From DASVDE01 sp036381235 (GTDB lineage: Bacteria > Actinomycetota > Thermoleophilia > Solirubrobacterales > 70-9): a stretch of DNA of 59,248 bases. Both the position numbers and the translations under genes were made by a program. The first letter of the stretch is position 1, and every line of letters begins with the position of its first letter. Location of the stretch: contig DASVDE010000020.1 of NCBI GenBank assembly GCA_036381235.1, positions 1 to 59,248 of the forward strand, read 5' to 3'. Positions 1 to 11,591 of the stretch are shown in pieces. The notes under the pieces were generated by a model that saw nothing but the letters and a program-made list of their open reading frames with translations, ran no database searches and was not told the origin of the DNA.

Positions 1-915
<915 letters not shown>

Positions 916-920
916 TCGTC

Positions 921-1931
921 GTGCGCGCGATGGTCTTGGCCGCTGGGCTGGGGACTCGGCTGCGGCCGATCACCTACGCGATGCCGAAGCCGATGGTGCC
1001 GGTGCTGAACCGGCCGGTGATGGAGCACATCGTGCGCCTGCTTGCCCGCCACGGCTTCACCGAGACGATCGCCAACCTGCACTGGTTCCCGGAGACGATC
1101 GAGGGGCACTTCGGCGACGGTTCCGCGTTTGGGGTCGATCTCTCCTACAGCCGCGAGGAGACCCTACTGGGGACCTCGGGCGGCGTGCGCAACGCGGCCG
1201 GGTTCCTCGGCGAGTCCTTCCTCGTCATCTCCGGCGACGCGCTGACCGACATTGACCTGGCCGCGATGCGCGAGTTCCACGCCTCCCACGACGGGATCGC
1301 GACCCTGGCGACGAAGCGTGTCGACGACACCAGCCAGTTCGGCGTCGCGATCACAGGCGCCGATGGCCGCGTCCAGGGCTTTCAGGAGAAGCCCGATCCG
1401 GCCGAGGCCCTCTCCGACCTCGCCAACTGCGGCATCTACATGTTCGAGGCGGAGATCTTCGACTTCTTCCCCGAGCCGGGCGCCGCGAAGCTGGCCGGCC
1501 CCGACGACCCGCCCGGCTTCGCCGACTGGGCGACCGACGTCTTCCCGGCGCTGCTGGAGAACGACGTGCCCTTCTACTCGCACGAGATCGACGCCTACTG
1601 GAACGACATCGGCAATCTCGACGAACTGCGGGAGGGAAACCTCGACGCCCTGCGCGGCGAGGTGGAGGTCGATCCCGGCGCGCCGGAGGTGTCCGCGGGA
1701 GTGCGGGCCGCAAGCGACCTCGGCGACGCCGAGCTTACGGCGCCGGTGCTGGTCGGCGAAGGGGTCGAGCTGGGGGAGGGGGTTCGCATCGACGGACCGG
1801 CGATCCTCGGCGACGGCTGCCGGATCGGCGACGGCGCCCACATCCGCGACTCGATTCTGCTCGCAGGGACCGAGCTGGCCGCTGGCGCGATCCTGATTGG
1901 CGCGATCGCCGGAAAAGCCACGAAGCCCTGA
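921..1931 (+). CDS. Sugar-nucleotide pyrophosphorylase (NDP-sugar/mannose-1-phosphate guanylyltransferase type)
   Basis: A protein of 336 residues beginning at GTG 921 (ATG 930 is an alternative three codons in). The N-terminus has the nucleotidyltransferase signature VLAAGLGTRLRPIT followed by KPMVPVLNRPVMEH, then the GTSGG loop and the acidic ISGDALTDID metal site; this is the GT-A-like fold that joins a sugar 1-phosphate to an NTP. The last 80 residues show hexapeptide-like repeats (LVGEGVELGEGVRIDGP, ILGDGCRIGDGAHI), that is a left-handed beta-helix domain. The exact sugar and nucleotide cannot be read from sequence; mannose-1-phosphate guanylyltransferase is the usual annotation. It follows ahcY by 5 bases. 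Confidence 0.9.
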   Translation: MRAMVLAAGLGTRLRPITYAMPKPMVPVLNRPVMEHIVRLLARHGFTETIANLHWFPETIEGHFGDGSAFGVDLSYSREETLLGTSGGVRNAAGFLGESFLVISGDALTDIDLAAMREFHASHDGIATLATKRVDDTSQFGVAITGADGRVQGFQEKPDPAEALSDLANCGIYMFEAEIFDFFPEPGAAKLAGPDDPPGFADWATDVFPALLENDVPFYSHEIDAYWNDIGNLDELREGNLDALRGEVEVDPGAPEVSAGVRAASDLGDAELTAPVLVGEGVELGEGVRIDGPAILGDGCRIGDGAHIRDSILLAGTELAAGAILIGAIAGKATKP

Positions 1932-1946
1932 CGGACTTTTGACGAA

Positions 1947-1963
1947 GCGCGCGCCACGCGCGC
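1947..1963. terminator. GC-only hairpin between pyrophosphorylase and comF
   Basis: A perfect 7-bp stem GCGCGCG / CGCGCGC with a CCA loop lies 16 bases after the stop codon. No T-run follows, so it could be a U-less actinobacterial-type terminator or simply a stable spacer hairpin. Confidence 0.3.
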
Positions 1964-1987
1964 GCCGCCGGCCCCCAGGATCGGGGC

Positions 1988-2608
1988 ATGAAGGCTCTCC
2001 ATGCTGTCGCCGCCGGCCTGGTGCCGCCGCTCTGTGCGGCTTGCGGGCGCTCCTGCTCCCATGAGTCGATCATCTGCTCGCGCTGCCGTCGGCGGTTGGC
2101 GGACGTGGCGACGCTGGCCACGCGTCTCCCGGGAATCGACTTCGCCTGGTTTTCAGCGCTCTACGGCGGCGTCGCTCGCGATCTCGTGATTGCGCTCAAG
2201 GTCCGCCGCCTCTTGCCGGTCGCCGAGCTGATCGCCGAGCACATCGACTGGCTCGCCCCTGGCAGTGCCCTGAGCGGATCGATCGTCCCGGTCCCGACGG
2301 CTCGGTTGCGCACCGCGAAGCGGGGCTTCGACCCGGCAGGGGAGATCGCCTTTGCCCTCTCCGAGCGGACCGGATTGCCGCTCCGTGAGTGCCTCGTCCG
2401 CGAAGGCGGCGGGCGCCAGGTCGGCAAGCGTCGCGCTCAGCGGCTCGGCGATCCGCCGCGCATTCTCGTCCGCGGGGAGGTCCCGCGCAGCGCGTTGCTG
2501 ATCGACGACGTTTGCACCACCGGCGCCACGCTCTCGGCCTGCGCGCGGGCATTGCGCAACGGCGGTGCCGCCAGGGTCGAGGCGATCGCCTTCGCGCGCC
2601 GCCTCTGA
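1988..2608 (+). CDS. comF: ComF family phosphoribosyltransferase-like protein
   Basis: 206 residues. The N-terminus carries a double zinc-ribbon (CAACGRSC...CSRC, residues about 17-38), and the C-terminal half has the type I phosphoribosyltransferase signature LLIDDVCTTGATLSAC (residues about 168-183), the PRPP-binding loop. ComF proteins assist natural transformation and DNA handling in several bacteria, but many genomes keep comF without known competence, so the role here is open. The gene converges on hpf with only 4 bases between stops. The neighbourhood comF-hpf-secA-prfB is a widespread conserved order. Confidence 0.9.
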   Translation: MKALHAVAAGLVPPLCAACGRSCSHESIICSRCRRRLADVATLATRLPGIDFAWFSALYGGVARDLVIALKVRRLLPVAELIAEHIDWLAPGSALSGSIVPVPTARLRTAKRGFDPAGEIAFALSERTGLPLRECLVREGGGRQVGKRRAQRLGDPPRILVRGEVPRSALLIDDVCTTGATLSACARALRNGGAARVEAIAFARRL

Positions 2609-2612
2609 TCGA

Positions 2613-2960
2613 TCAGGCGATGCGCCCGCGTATCCGGTTGACGGCGCGGCGCGTCTGCGATCGCTTGCGACGCAGCTCGCGATGCTTCTTGACCTGACGG
2701 CGAATGTCCTCCGCCAGCTCGTGGATCGTGTGGGGCATCTCGGGAGAGGCCTCCCGGGCACGCAAGGTCACGCCCTTCAGATAGAGGGTCGCCTCAGCGA
2801 CCTGGCTGTCGGCGATCGAGGGATTGCGCTCCTCGGAGATCTCGACGTCGAGTGTCGCCAACTCGGAGACCTGCTTCCCGACTCGACGGAACCTCTTGAT
2901 CACGTGGTCCCGCAGCTCGTCGGTGACTTCGATGTTGCGACCCCGCACCTCGATCCGCAT
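2613..2960 (-). CDS. hpf: Ribosome hibernation/stabilisation factor, short HPF/RaiA-type
   Basis: 115 residues starting at the ATG at 2960, chosen because AAGGAGG sits 5-6 bases upstream; an in-frame ATG eight codons earlier lacks one. The sequence MRIEVRGRNIEVTDELRDHV and the beta strand LDVEISEERNP match the S30AE ribosome-association fold. It contains only the N-terminal domain, lacking the dimerising C-terminal domain of long-form HPF, so it resembles RaiA/short HPF. The C-terminal tail is rich in Arg/Lys, as in ribosome-binding members. It would bind 30S subunits and silence ribosomes in stationary phase. It is divergent from secA across 87 bases. Confidence 0.9.
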   Translation of the reverse strand: MRIEVRGRNIEVTDELRDHVIKRFRRVGKQVSELATLDVEISEERNPSIADSQVAEATLYLKGVTLRAREASPEMPHTIHELAEDIRRQVKKHRELRRKRSQTRRAVNRIRGRIA

Positions 2961-3047
2961 ATCTGCCTCCTTTGGTCTCTGCATCGATCGTACGCCGCGA
3001 CGACGAGGGTGACAAGACCACTTCCACTACCCCGCTAATCTTGAGCC

Positions 3048-5893
<2,846 letters not shown>

Positions 5894-5894
<1 letters not shown>

Positions 5895-6005
5895 GGCCCA
5901 TCCCGGTAGGGATTCCACTTAACTTTTTCGAGTTGCGCTTGCGGCTGTCCGCGATGGTCGGCGGCGAAAAAGTACAAGACGTTCCACCCCTACCGGGATG
6001 GGCCC
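5894..6005. repeat. Inverted-repeat element 1 (nested hairpin with conserved core)
   Basis: 112 bases. Perfect 18-bp outer arms at 5894-5911 and 5988-6005 (GGGCCCATCCCGGTAGGG and its complement) enclose a second perfect 9-bp stem, ACTTTTTCG at 5922-5930 and CGAAAAAGT at 5965-5973. The left arm begins in the last base of the secA stop codon; the right arm contains the putative ATG of the next ORF. Reading the plus strand, TTTTTCG, TGCGGC, GTCG, GCGG, CGAAAAA and a GACG tail occur in the same order in the reverse complement of the element at 32799-32918, whose outer arms are unrelated in sequence. It may be a terminator, a miniature mobile element, or a structured RNA. Confidence 0.75.
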
Positions 6006-6411
6006 TTTGATCCACGATCCTGTTCGAGAATTCATTCGCGCTTTCAACGCACGCGATCTGGATGCGTTCGTTGCGGTGCTCGATCCGGAGGTTGAGCTGC
6101 ACTCGATGCGGGGGTTGAGGAAGGGAAGGGAGGCTGCCCGGCTGTGGGCTACCCGCCCTCCCGGGGGGGTGCAGCAGACGATTGAGTTGGAGGAGCTGTA
6201 CGAGGACGGGACGGAATCGGGCGGAGGCTCTGCGGTGGCGCTAATTAAGCGGATCTGGCGCTGGGACGAGGACGGCTCGCCGGCGGGAGAGGACGAGATG
6301 GCCTGGCTGTTCGAGCTGCATGGCCATCGGGTGCACAGCTGGAGGCCGTACGAGGATCGCGGCGAGGCCCTGCGGGCGGGCGGCTTCCCCCACGAGGCGG
6401 GCCGCGGGTAG
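5998..6411 (+). CDS. SnoaL/NTF2-like fold protein
   Basis: 137 residues. The pattern VREFIRAFNARDLDAFVAVLDPEVELHS is the opening of the SnoaL-like/NTF2 cone fold, and WLFELHGHRVHSWRPYEDRGEAL is the matching last strand-helix region; such proteins are ketosteroid-isomerase-like enzymes or ligand-binding proteins with poorly predictable substrates. The ATG at 5998 lies inside the right arm of the inverted-repeat element and would be base-paired in its hairpin; TTG 6007 is an alternative start. No Shine-Dalgarno is visible. It ends 9 bases before prfB, so the two may be co-transcribed. Confidence 0.75.
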   Translation: MGPLIHDPVREFIRAFNARDLDAFVAVLDPEVELHSMRGLRKGREAARLWATRPPGGVQQTIELEELYEDGTESGGGSAVALIKRIWRWDEDGSPAGEDEMAWLFELHGHRVHSWRPYEDRGEALRAGGFPHEAGRG

Positions 6412-6420
6412 TCTTGGCAC

Positions 6421-7537
6421 ATGGCCGAGGCCGCCCCAACCGAATCGGTGCCGGCGCGGCTCGCCGAGATCCGCGAGCAGTTGAAGCTGCTTGCGGACTA
6501 TCTTTGACCCAGCTTCGCTCGAGGCCGAGGTCGAGCGGTTGGAGGCCGAAATGCAGCGGCCTGGCTTCTGGGACGATCAGGAGGCTGCGGCTCGCACCTC
6601 CGCGAGCCACGCCCGCGCGCAGCGCAAGCTGAAGACCTTCCGCCTGCTGGAGTCCGACGTCGCCGATCTCGACGATCTGGCCGAGATGGCAGCCGAGGAC
6701 GAGGAGATGGCGGCTGAGCTGTCCTCTCAGCTGGCATCGGTCGGGCGACGCCTGGCCGAGCTGGAGGAGGCACGTCTGTTCAGCGGGGAGTACGACGCCG
6801 GCGACGCCGTCGTCAGCGTCCATGCCGGCGCCGGTGGCACCGACTCCCAGGACTGGGCGGAGATCCTCCTGCGGATGTACCTGCGCTGGGCGGAGCGGCG
6901 CGGTTTCGACGTCGAGATGAAGGAGGCCTCGCCTGGAGAGGAGGCGGGCCTTAAGTCGGCGACCTTCGTTGCCCGTGGTGAGAACGCCTACGGCCTCTTC
7001 GCTGCCGAGCGCGGCGTTCACAGGCTGGTGCGAATCTCGCCCTTCGACTCCTCTGCTCGGCGCCACACCAGCTTCGCCCAGGTTGACGTGGGGCCGCTGG
7101 TCGAGGAAGGGGTGGATGTGGAGATCGACGAGTCCGACCTGCGCGTCGACACCTATCGCGCCTCCGGCGCCGGAGGGCAGCACATCAACAAGACCGACTC
7201 CGCCGTGCGCATCACTCACATTCCCTCGGGTGTCGTCGTCCAGTGCCAGAACGAGCGCTCCCAGATGCAGAACAAGGCGGTGGCCATGCAGCTCTTGCAG
7301 TCGAAGCTGATCGAGCTGGAGGAGCGCAAACGCGCCGAGGAGCTGGCGAAGGAGCGCGGCGAGGTCAAGGACGTTGCCTGGGGCTCGCAGATCCGCAGCT
7401 ACTTCCTGCACCCCGACCAGCGGGTCAAGGACCATCGGACCGGCCACGAGTCCGGCGATACCCAGGGTGTCCTCGACGGCGACATCGACGATTTCATCAG
7501 GGACTACCTGAACAAGACCGCCGCGTCGTCAGCGTAG
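6421..7537 (+). CDS. prfB: Peptide chain release factor 2, with +1 programmed frameshift
   Basis: Two frames are joined: 6421-6504 (28 codons from ATG, ending ...LADYL) and 6506-7537, giving 371 residues, the normal RF2 length. The in-frame TGA at 6505-6507 sits in TATCTTTGAC, the classical autoregulatory slippery site where a low RF2 level lets the ribosome slip on CTT and read GAC. The downstream frame has the RF2 tripeptide SPF (RISPFDSSARRH) that recognises UGA/UAA and the catalytic loop GAGGQHINKTDSAVR. RF2 terminates translation at UGA and UAA. It follows the SnoaL-like ORF closely. Confidence 0.97.
6499..6508 (+). promoter_or_regulatory. RF2 programmed +1 frameshift site
   Basis: TATCTTTGAC, matching the canonical CUU-UGA-C shift site of bacterial prfB. 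The upstream Shine-Dalgarno-like stimulator of the E. coli site (AGGGGG three bases before CTT) is not obvious here; only GCGGA is present. Confidence 0.92.
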
Positions 7538-7564
7538 TAGAGGAGGGAGGGGTGCCCGATCCCT

Positions 7565-8119
7565 CTACCCCAGGACGCCTTCCATTTTCAGCAGGGCCTT
7601 CTTCATCGGCAGGCCGCCGCCGTAGCCGCCGAGGCCGCCACCGGTGCGGAGGACTCGGTGACAGGGGACGACGATTGGGATCGGGTTGGTGCCGCAGGCG
7701 GTGCCGGCGGCCCGCACGGCTCGCTCGTTGCCGGCGCTGCGCGCCATCTCGGTGTAGTTGCGGGTCTTGCCGTAGGGGATACGTGCGATCGCGTGCTGCA
7801 CTTTGGCGCGGAAGCCGTCGGTGAGACTCCAGTCGAGGGGAAGGTCGAAGCTGGTGAGCTTGCCCTCGAAATAGAGGTCGAGTTCCCGGCGAACCTCGTC
7901 GAGCCGTGGAGGCGCCTCGAGCACGCGAGGGGAGACGCGGGCCGCCAGGTCCTCGAGCAGCTCCTCGGCGTCCTGGTTGGGGAGGCCCAGCCGCACCAGG
8001 CCGCGAGGCGTGGTTGCCAGCAGCAGCGTTCCGAATGGGGAGTCCGTCGTCGCGTAGGCGACGTCGAGCAGGCCCTCTTCGGCGGCACGATCGGCGAGGC
8101 GCTGCAGCTCCTTCTTCAT
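7565..8119 (-). CDS. ogt: Methylated-DNA--protein-cysteine methyltransferase (Ogt/MGMT)
   Basis: 184 residues. The suicide acceptor motif IVVPCHRVL (Cys about residue 152) and the helix-turn-helix segment IPYGKTRNYTEMA show an O6-alkylguanine-DNA alkyltransferase, which transfers the alkyl group irreversibly to its own cysteine. The N-terminal extension (about 70 residues containing GTLLLATTPRGLVRLGL) is the usual ribonuclease-like domain. The start codon overlaps the stop of the upstream ECF sigma gene by 4 bases (ATGA), so the two are translationally coupled. It converges on prfB. Confidence 0.93.
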   Translation of the reverse strand: MKKELQRLADRAAEEGLLDVAYATTDSPFGTLLLATTPRGLVRLGLPNQDAEELLEDLAARVSPRVLEAPPRLDEVRRELDLYFEGKLTSFDLPLDWSLTDGFRAKVQHAIARIPYGKTRNYTEMARSAGNERAVRAAGTACGTNPIPIVVPCHRVLRTGGGLGGYGGGLPMKKALLKMEGVLG

Positions 8120-8577
8120 GCCAGCTCCTTTCTCAGGCGCTTCATTCCCTCATGCAGGCTGCGGCGGGCGGCCTCCGGCGAGCAGCCCAGCGCGGCGGCG
8201 ATCTCGGCGTGGGGAAGGTCGCAGGCGTATCGCAGGGCCACCGCGGCGCGCTGCTTCGGCGGCAGCGCGCCGACCGCGGACCAGATGCCGTCGCTCGGCT
8301 CTGGGTCGGTCACCGCCACCTCGGCCACCTCGGCGACCGGTAGCGGCTTGCGCCCATTGGCGCGGTGATGGTCGATTGCCTTGCGGTGGGCGATGGTCAG
8401 AAGCCAGCCGCGCAGGTTGCTCGCATCATCGAGGCGCGGATAGGCCCGCAGTGCCGCCAGGAAGGTCTCCTGGAAGCAGTCCTCGGCATCGCTGCGCCCG
8501 ACGGCGCCGCGCAGCACCCCCATCACGTCGGCAGCGTGCTCGTCGAGCAGACTCTGAAAGGGCGGCAGCGCGGTCAA
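8116..8577 (-). CDS. ECF-family RNA polymerase sigma factor
   Basis: 153 residues from a TTG at 8577 (no ATG/GTG in a better position). Region 2 is visible as DAEDCFQETFLAALRAYPRLDD followed by NLRGWLLTIAHRKAIDHHR, the linker is acidic, and region 4 has LPPKQRAAVALRYACDLPHAEIAAALGCSPEAARRSLHEGMKRLR with a clear helix-turn-helix. Regions 1 and 3 are absent, as in extracytoplasmic-function sigmas. It is coupled to ogt, suggesting regulation of alkylation repair or general stress; no anti-sigma gene adjoins it. Confidence 0.92.
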   Translation of the reverse strand: MTALPPFQSLLDEHAADVMGVLRGAVGRSDAEDCFQETFLAALRAYPRLDDASNLRGWLLTIAHRKAIDHHRANGRKPLPVAEVAEVAVTDPEPSDGIWSAVGALPPKQRAAVALRYACDLPHAEIAAALGCSPEAARRSLHEGMKRLRKELA

Positions 8578-8693
8578 GCTGTGGATTAAACGCCCTGGCG
8601 CCCCCGAGCGTGAGAACTCCCCCCGCTGGCTTCGTCTTTCTTCGCGGTATGCGCGACAAAGTGCGAAGTCAGCCCCTTATCTAGGCTGCGGGA

Positions 8694-9551
8694 ATGTCGA
8701 ACGACGTTTATGGAATGAGGGCGCTTGTCGCGCGGGCGCTGGCGGAGGACGTCGGCTCCGGCGACGTCACATCAAAGGCATCGGTGCCCGAGGAAGCGCG
8801 GGGGCGGGCGCGGATCGTGCAGAAGGCGCCCGGCGTCGTCTTCGGCCTGACCGTGGTCGAGGAGACGATGCGCCAGTGCGGGGTCGAGCACGTCGACAAG
8901 CTCGTCGTCGAGGGCCAGTGGCGCGAGGACGTTCCGGCCGAGGTGGCGCTCGCCGGCGGTCCCGCCGCCGCGCTTCTTGCCGCCGAGCGGACCGCGCTCA
9001 ACTTCCTTGGGCACCTATCCGGAGTTGCGACCCTTACTGCCCGTTTCGTCGAGGCCGTCGCCGGGACTGGCGTTCACATTCTCGACACCCGCAAGACGAC
9101 GCCTGGGCTGCGCGAGTTGGAAAAGGCCGCAGTTGCCGCCGGCGGGGGACAGAACCACCGCATGGGCCTCTATGACGCGATCCTGATCAAGGAGAACCAC
9201 ATTGCCCTCGCCGGCAGCCTGGCGAAGGCGGTCCACGGCGCCCGCGCGGCTTATCCCGAGCTCGCGGTCGAGGTCGAGTGCCGCAATCTCGACGAGGTTG
9301 CCTACGCGCTGGGGACGGGTGCCGACCGGCTGCTGCTCGACAACATGGACCCGTCGACCCTGCGCGGAGCGGTGAAGTTGCGCGACTACAACGCGGGGAA
9401 GAGTGGGACCCCCTCACTTGAAGCTTCGGGTGGGGTCACTCTGGAGACGGTGCGGGGAATCGCCGAGACCGGGGTCGACTTCATCTCCGTCGGCGCCCTC
9501 ACCCACTCCGCCCCAACCCTTGATTTCAGCCTCTTGCTCGAGCCGGCCTGA
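8694..9551 (+). CDS. nadC: Nicotinate-nucleotide pyrophosphorylase (carboxylating)
   Basis: 285 residues. Converts quinolinate and PRPP to nicotinate mononucleotide with CO2 release, the step after NadA. Motifs: ERTALNFLGHLSGVATLT, DTRKTTPGLRELEKAAV, the HRMGLYDAILIKENH segment carrying substrate-binding Arg/Lys/His, EVECRNLDE, and the C-terminal LEASGGVTLETVRGIAETGVDFISVGALTHS barrel signature. Normal length. Upstream lies a 116-base promoter region shared with the divergent sigma gene. A strong nested hairpin follows the stop. Confidence 0.97.
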   Translation: MSNDVYGMRALVARALAEDVGSGDVTSKASVPEEARGRARIVQKAPGVVFGLTVVEETMRQCGVEHVDKLVVEGQWREDVPAEVALAGGPAAALLAAERTALNFLGHLSGVATLTARFVEAVAGTGVHILDTRKTTPGLRELEKAAVAAGGGQNHRMGLYDAILIKENHIALAGSLAKAVHGARAAYPELAVEVECRNLDEVAYALGTGADRLLLDNMDPSTLRGAVKLRDYNAGKSGTPSLEASGGVTLETVRGIAETGVDFISVGALTHSAPTLDFSLLLEPA

Positions 9552-9572
9552 GCCTGTTGACGACGCGGCGGG

Positions 9573-9618
9573 GAGGGACTCGGTGGAGCCTCCCCGCTGT
9601 TGCTCCGACGAGTCCCTC
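9573..9618. terminator. Bidirectional terminator-like nested hairpin between nadC and the Fpg gene
   Basis: A perfect 10-bp outer stem GAGGGACTCG (9573-9582) with CGAGTCCCTC (9609-9618) and an inner 5-bp stem GGAGC/GCTCC (9585-9589, 9602-9606) sit in the 75-base gap between converging genes. There is no U-tract, so it would be an I-shaped actinobacterial-style terminator. Confidence 0.6.
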
Positions 9619-9626
9619 ACCGCCTC

Positions 9627-10472
9627 CTACTTCAACAGCCTCGAGAGGCGGCGATCTTTGAGGACTCGACCGCCGGTCTGCTCGGCGGGGCAGTAGTTGG
9701 TCTGGTGCTCTGAGAAGTAGACCGCCTCGATCGTCGTGCCGCAGCGCGGGCAGGGCTGGCCTTCGCGCTTGTGAACCTTCAATGGCTTCGTCGGTTTGTC
9801 GGGCAGCTCCTCCCCGATGGTCTCCTCGTAGTGGTCGATCGCATCGCCGAGCACATGCAGGGCGGAATGCAGCCGGGCTATCTCCTCGGCGCTCAGCTCC
9901 GACCCCTTTTTGAACGGCGACAGCCGCGCCTCCCAGAGGATCTCGTCGACCCATGAGCGCCCGATGCCTGCGATCGTCCGCTGGTCCCGCAGGAGGGGGT
10001 GCAGATGGCGGGGCTGGGCGACCAGCGCGGCGAACTCCTCGGGCGGGGGAGCGGGCCAGGCTTCGGGCCCAAGCGTCGCGACCATCTCGTCCTCGTTGAC
10101 GGCGTCGGCCGAAAGCAGCTTCGCCCAGGCGCGCTGCTTGGTGCCGAATTCGCGCAGCCGCAGCTCCCGCCCGTCCTCGAGGCGGATCAGGACTCGGGAG
10201 GCTCGGTCTTTGGGCGATGCCCGCTTCTCGAACACACGCAATCGCCCCGCCGACATCAGGTGGATCAGCAGCGCCAGATCGCCGAACTCGACGACCGGCA
10301 TCTTCCCGACTCGACGCACCCCGGTCACCTTCAGGCCCACCAGCGAGTCGAGGGACGGCTCGAAGGTCTTCATCACGTTCATCCCCGGCGCAAGGACGGA
10401 TTCGACGCGTGCCCCGGACAAAGCGACATCCAGCCGTCGCACCGCGATCTCGACCTCCGGCAGTTCGGGCAT
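9627..10472 (-). CDS. Fpg/Nei family DNA glycosylase, zinc finger missing one cysteine
   Basis: 281 residues beginning MPELPEVEIAVRRLD, where Pro1 is the Schiff-base nucleophile and Glu2 the catalytic acid once Met is removed. The beta-turn lysine (RRVGKMPVVEF) and helix-two-turn-helix region (AGIGRSWVDEILWEARLSP) are present. The C-terminal zinc finger starts with CPRCG but its second half reads YCPAEQTGGRVLKDRRLSRLLK, with Glu where the fourth zinc ligand Cys is expected. It removes oxidised bases (8-oxoguanine or pyrimidines) and nicks abasic sites. Divergent from nadA across 93 bases. Fpg versus Nei specificity is not certain. Confidence 0.9.
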   Translation of the reverse strand: MPELPEVEIAVRRLDVALSGARVESVLAPGMNVMKTFEPSLDSLVGLKVTGVRRVGKMPVVEFGDLALLIHLMSAGRLRVFEKRASPKDRASRVLIRLEDGRELRLREFGTKQRAWAKLLSADAVNEDEMVATLGPEAWPAPPPEEFAALVAQPRHLHPLLRDQRTIAGIGRSWVDEILWEARLSPFKKGSELSAEEIARLHSALHVLGDAIDHYEETIGEELPDKPTKPLKVHKREGQPCPRCGTTIEAVYFSEHQTNYCPAEQTGGRVLKDRRLSRLLK

Positions 10473-10565
10473 CCCGAGAGAGTAGACTCGGACTCAGTTC
10501 ATTCGACTGGTTTGAGGCAAGTGCCGGGCCAGCGAACATAGAAGTCGACCCTTGCGAGGCATCGC

Positions 10566-11579
10566 ATGCGAGAGCTACCGACGATCAACGAGCCGGTCCC
10601 GGTCCTCAACCTCTCCGCGGAGGAGGTCGAGTCGATGTCCGAGGAGGTTCGCGCCCTGGCGGCCGAGCGCGACGCGGTCATCCTCGCCCACAATTACCAG
10701 GTGCCCGAGGTCCAGGACGTCGCCGACTTCACCGGCGACTCGCTTGGTCTTTCGCGCAAGGCCGCGGCCGCCGATGCCTCGGTCATCGCCTTCTGTGGCG
10801 TCCACTTCATGGCTGAGACCGCCTCGATTCTCTCGCCCGAGAAGACGGTCCTGATCCCCGACCTCGACGCCGGCTGCTCCCTCGCCGACTCGATCACCGC
10901 GAACGAGCTGCGCAACTGGAAGTCCCGCCATGACCCAAACGCGGTCGTCGTCATGTACGTCAACACCTCGGCCGAGGTGAAGGCGGAGACCGACTACTGC
11001 TGCACCTCCTCCAACGCGGTCAAGGTCGTCGAGCACATCCTGCGCGAGCACGGCCCGGAGACCGAGATCCTCTTCGGCCCCGACATGTGGCTTGGCTCCT
11101 ACGTCGAGCGCCAGACCGGCCATCGGATGCACGTCTGGCCCGGGGAATGCCACGTCCACGCCGGGATCCGTCCCGACGACATCAGCGCCCAGCGCGCCGC
11201 CCACCCCGATGCGGAGTTCCTCGTCCATCCCGAGTGTGGCTGCGTCACCCAGGTGATGGAGTTCGTCGCCGCCGGTGACGTCGACCCCGAGGGCGTTCAC
11301 ATGCTCTCGACCGGGGGGATGCTGGACTACGTGAAGAGCAAATCCGACGGCGAGTTCATCGTCGCCACCGAGAACGGGATGCTCCATCCGCTGCGTCAGG
11401 CCTCCCCGACCGCAAGCTTGATCGAGGCCAATCGGATGGCGGTCTGCAAGTACATGAAGATGATCACCCTGCCGAAGCTGCGCGACAGCCTGCGGGAGAT
11501 GAGGTTCGAGGTTTCGGTGCCAGAGGAAATCGCCGAGAAAGCGCGGATTCCGATCGAGCGAATGGTCGCAATCGGGTAG
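10566..11579 (+). CDS. nadA: Quinolinate synthase A
   Basis: 337 residues. Condenses iminoaspartate with dihydroxyacetone phosphate to quinolinate using a [4Fe-4S] cluster. Visible features are the start of the first domain VILAHNYQVPEVQDVADFTGDSL, the cluster cysteines in FCGVHFMAET (about residue 77), GECHVHAGI and HPECGCVTQV, and the STGGMLDYVKS phosphate-binding loop. The length is normal for the three-domain enzyme. The substrate-making NadB gene is not in view; nadC lies 1 kb upstream, separated by the opposite-strand glycosylase. Confidence 0.97.
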   Translation: MRELPTINEPVPVLNLSAEEVESMSEEVRALAAERDAVILAHNYQVPEVQDVADFTGDSLGLSRKAAAADASVIAFCGVHFMAETASILSPEKTVLIPDLDAGCSLADSITANELRNWKSRHDPNAVVVMYVNTSAEVKAETDYCCTSSNAVKVVEHILREHGPETEILFGPDMWLGSYVERQTGHRMHVWPGECHVHAGIRPDDISAQRAAHPDAEFLVHPECGCVTQVMEFVAAGDVDPEGVHMLSTGGMLDYVKSKSDGEFIVATENGMLHPLRQASPTASLIEANRMAVCKYMKMITLPKLRDSLREMRFEVSVPEEIAEKARIPIERMVAIG

Positions 11580-11591
11580 CCTCGCGGCGCA

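Noticed and set aside
10473..10565. Possible NAD-related riboswitch before nadA
   Set aside because: No recognisable consensus or strong structure in these 93 bases.
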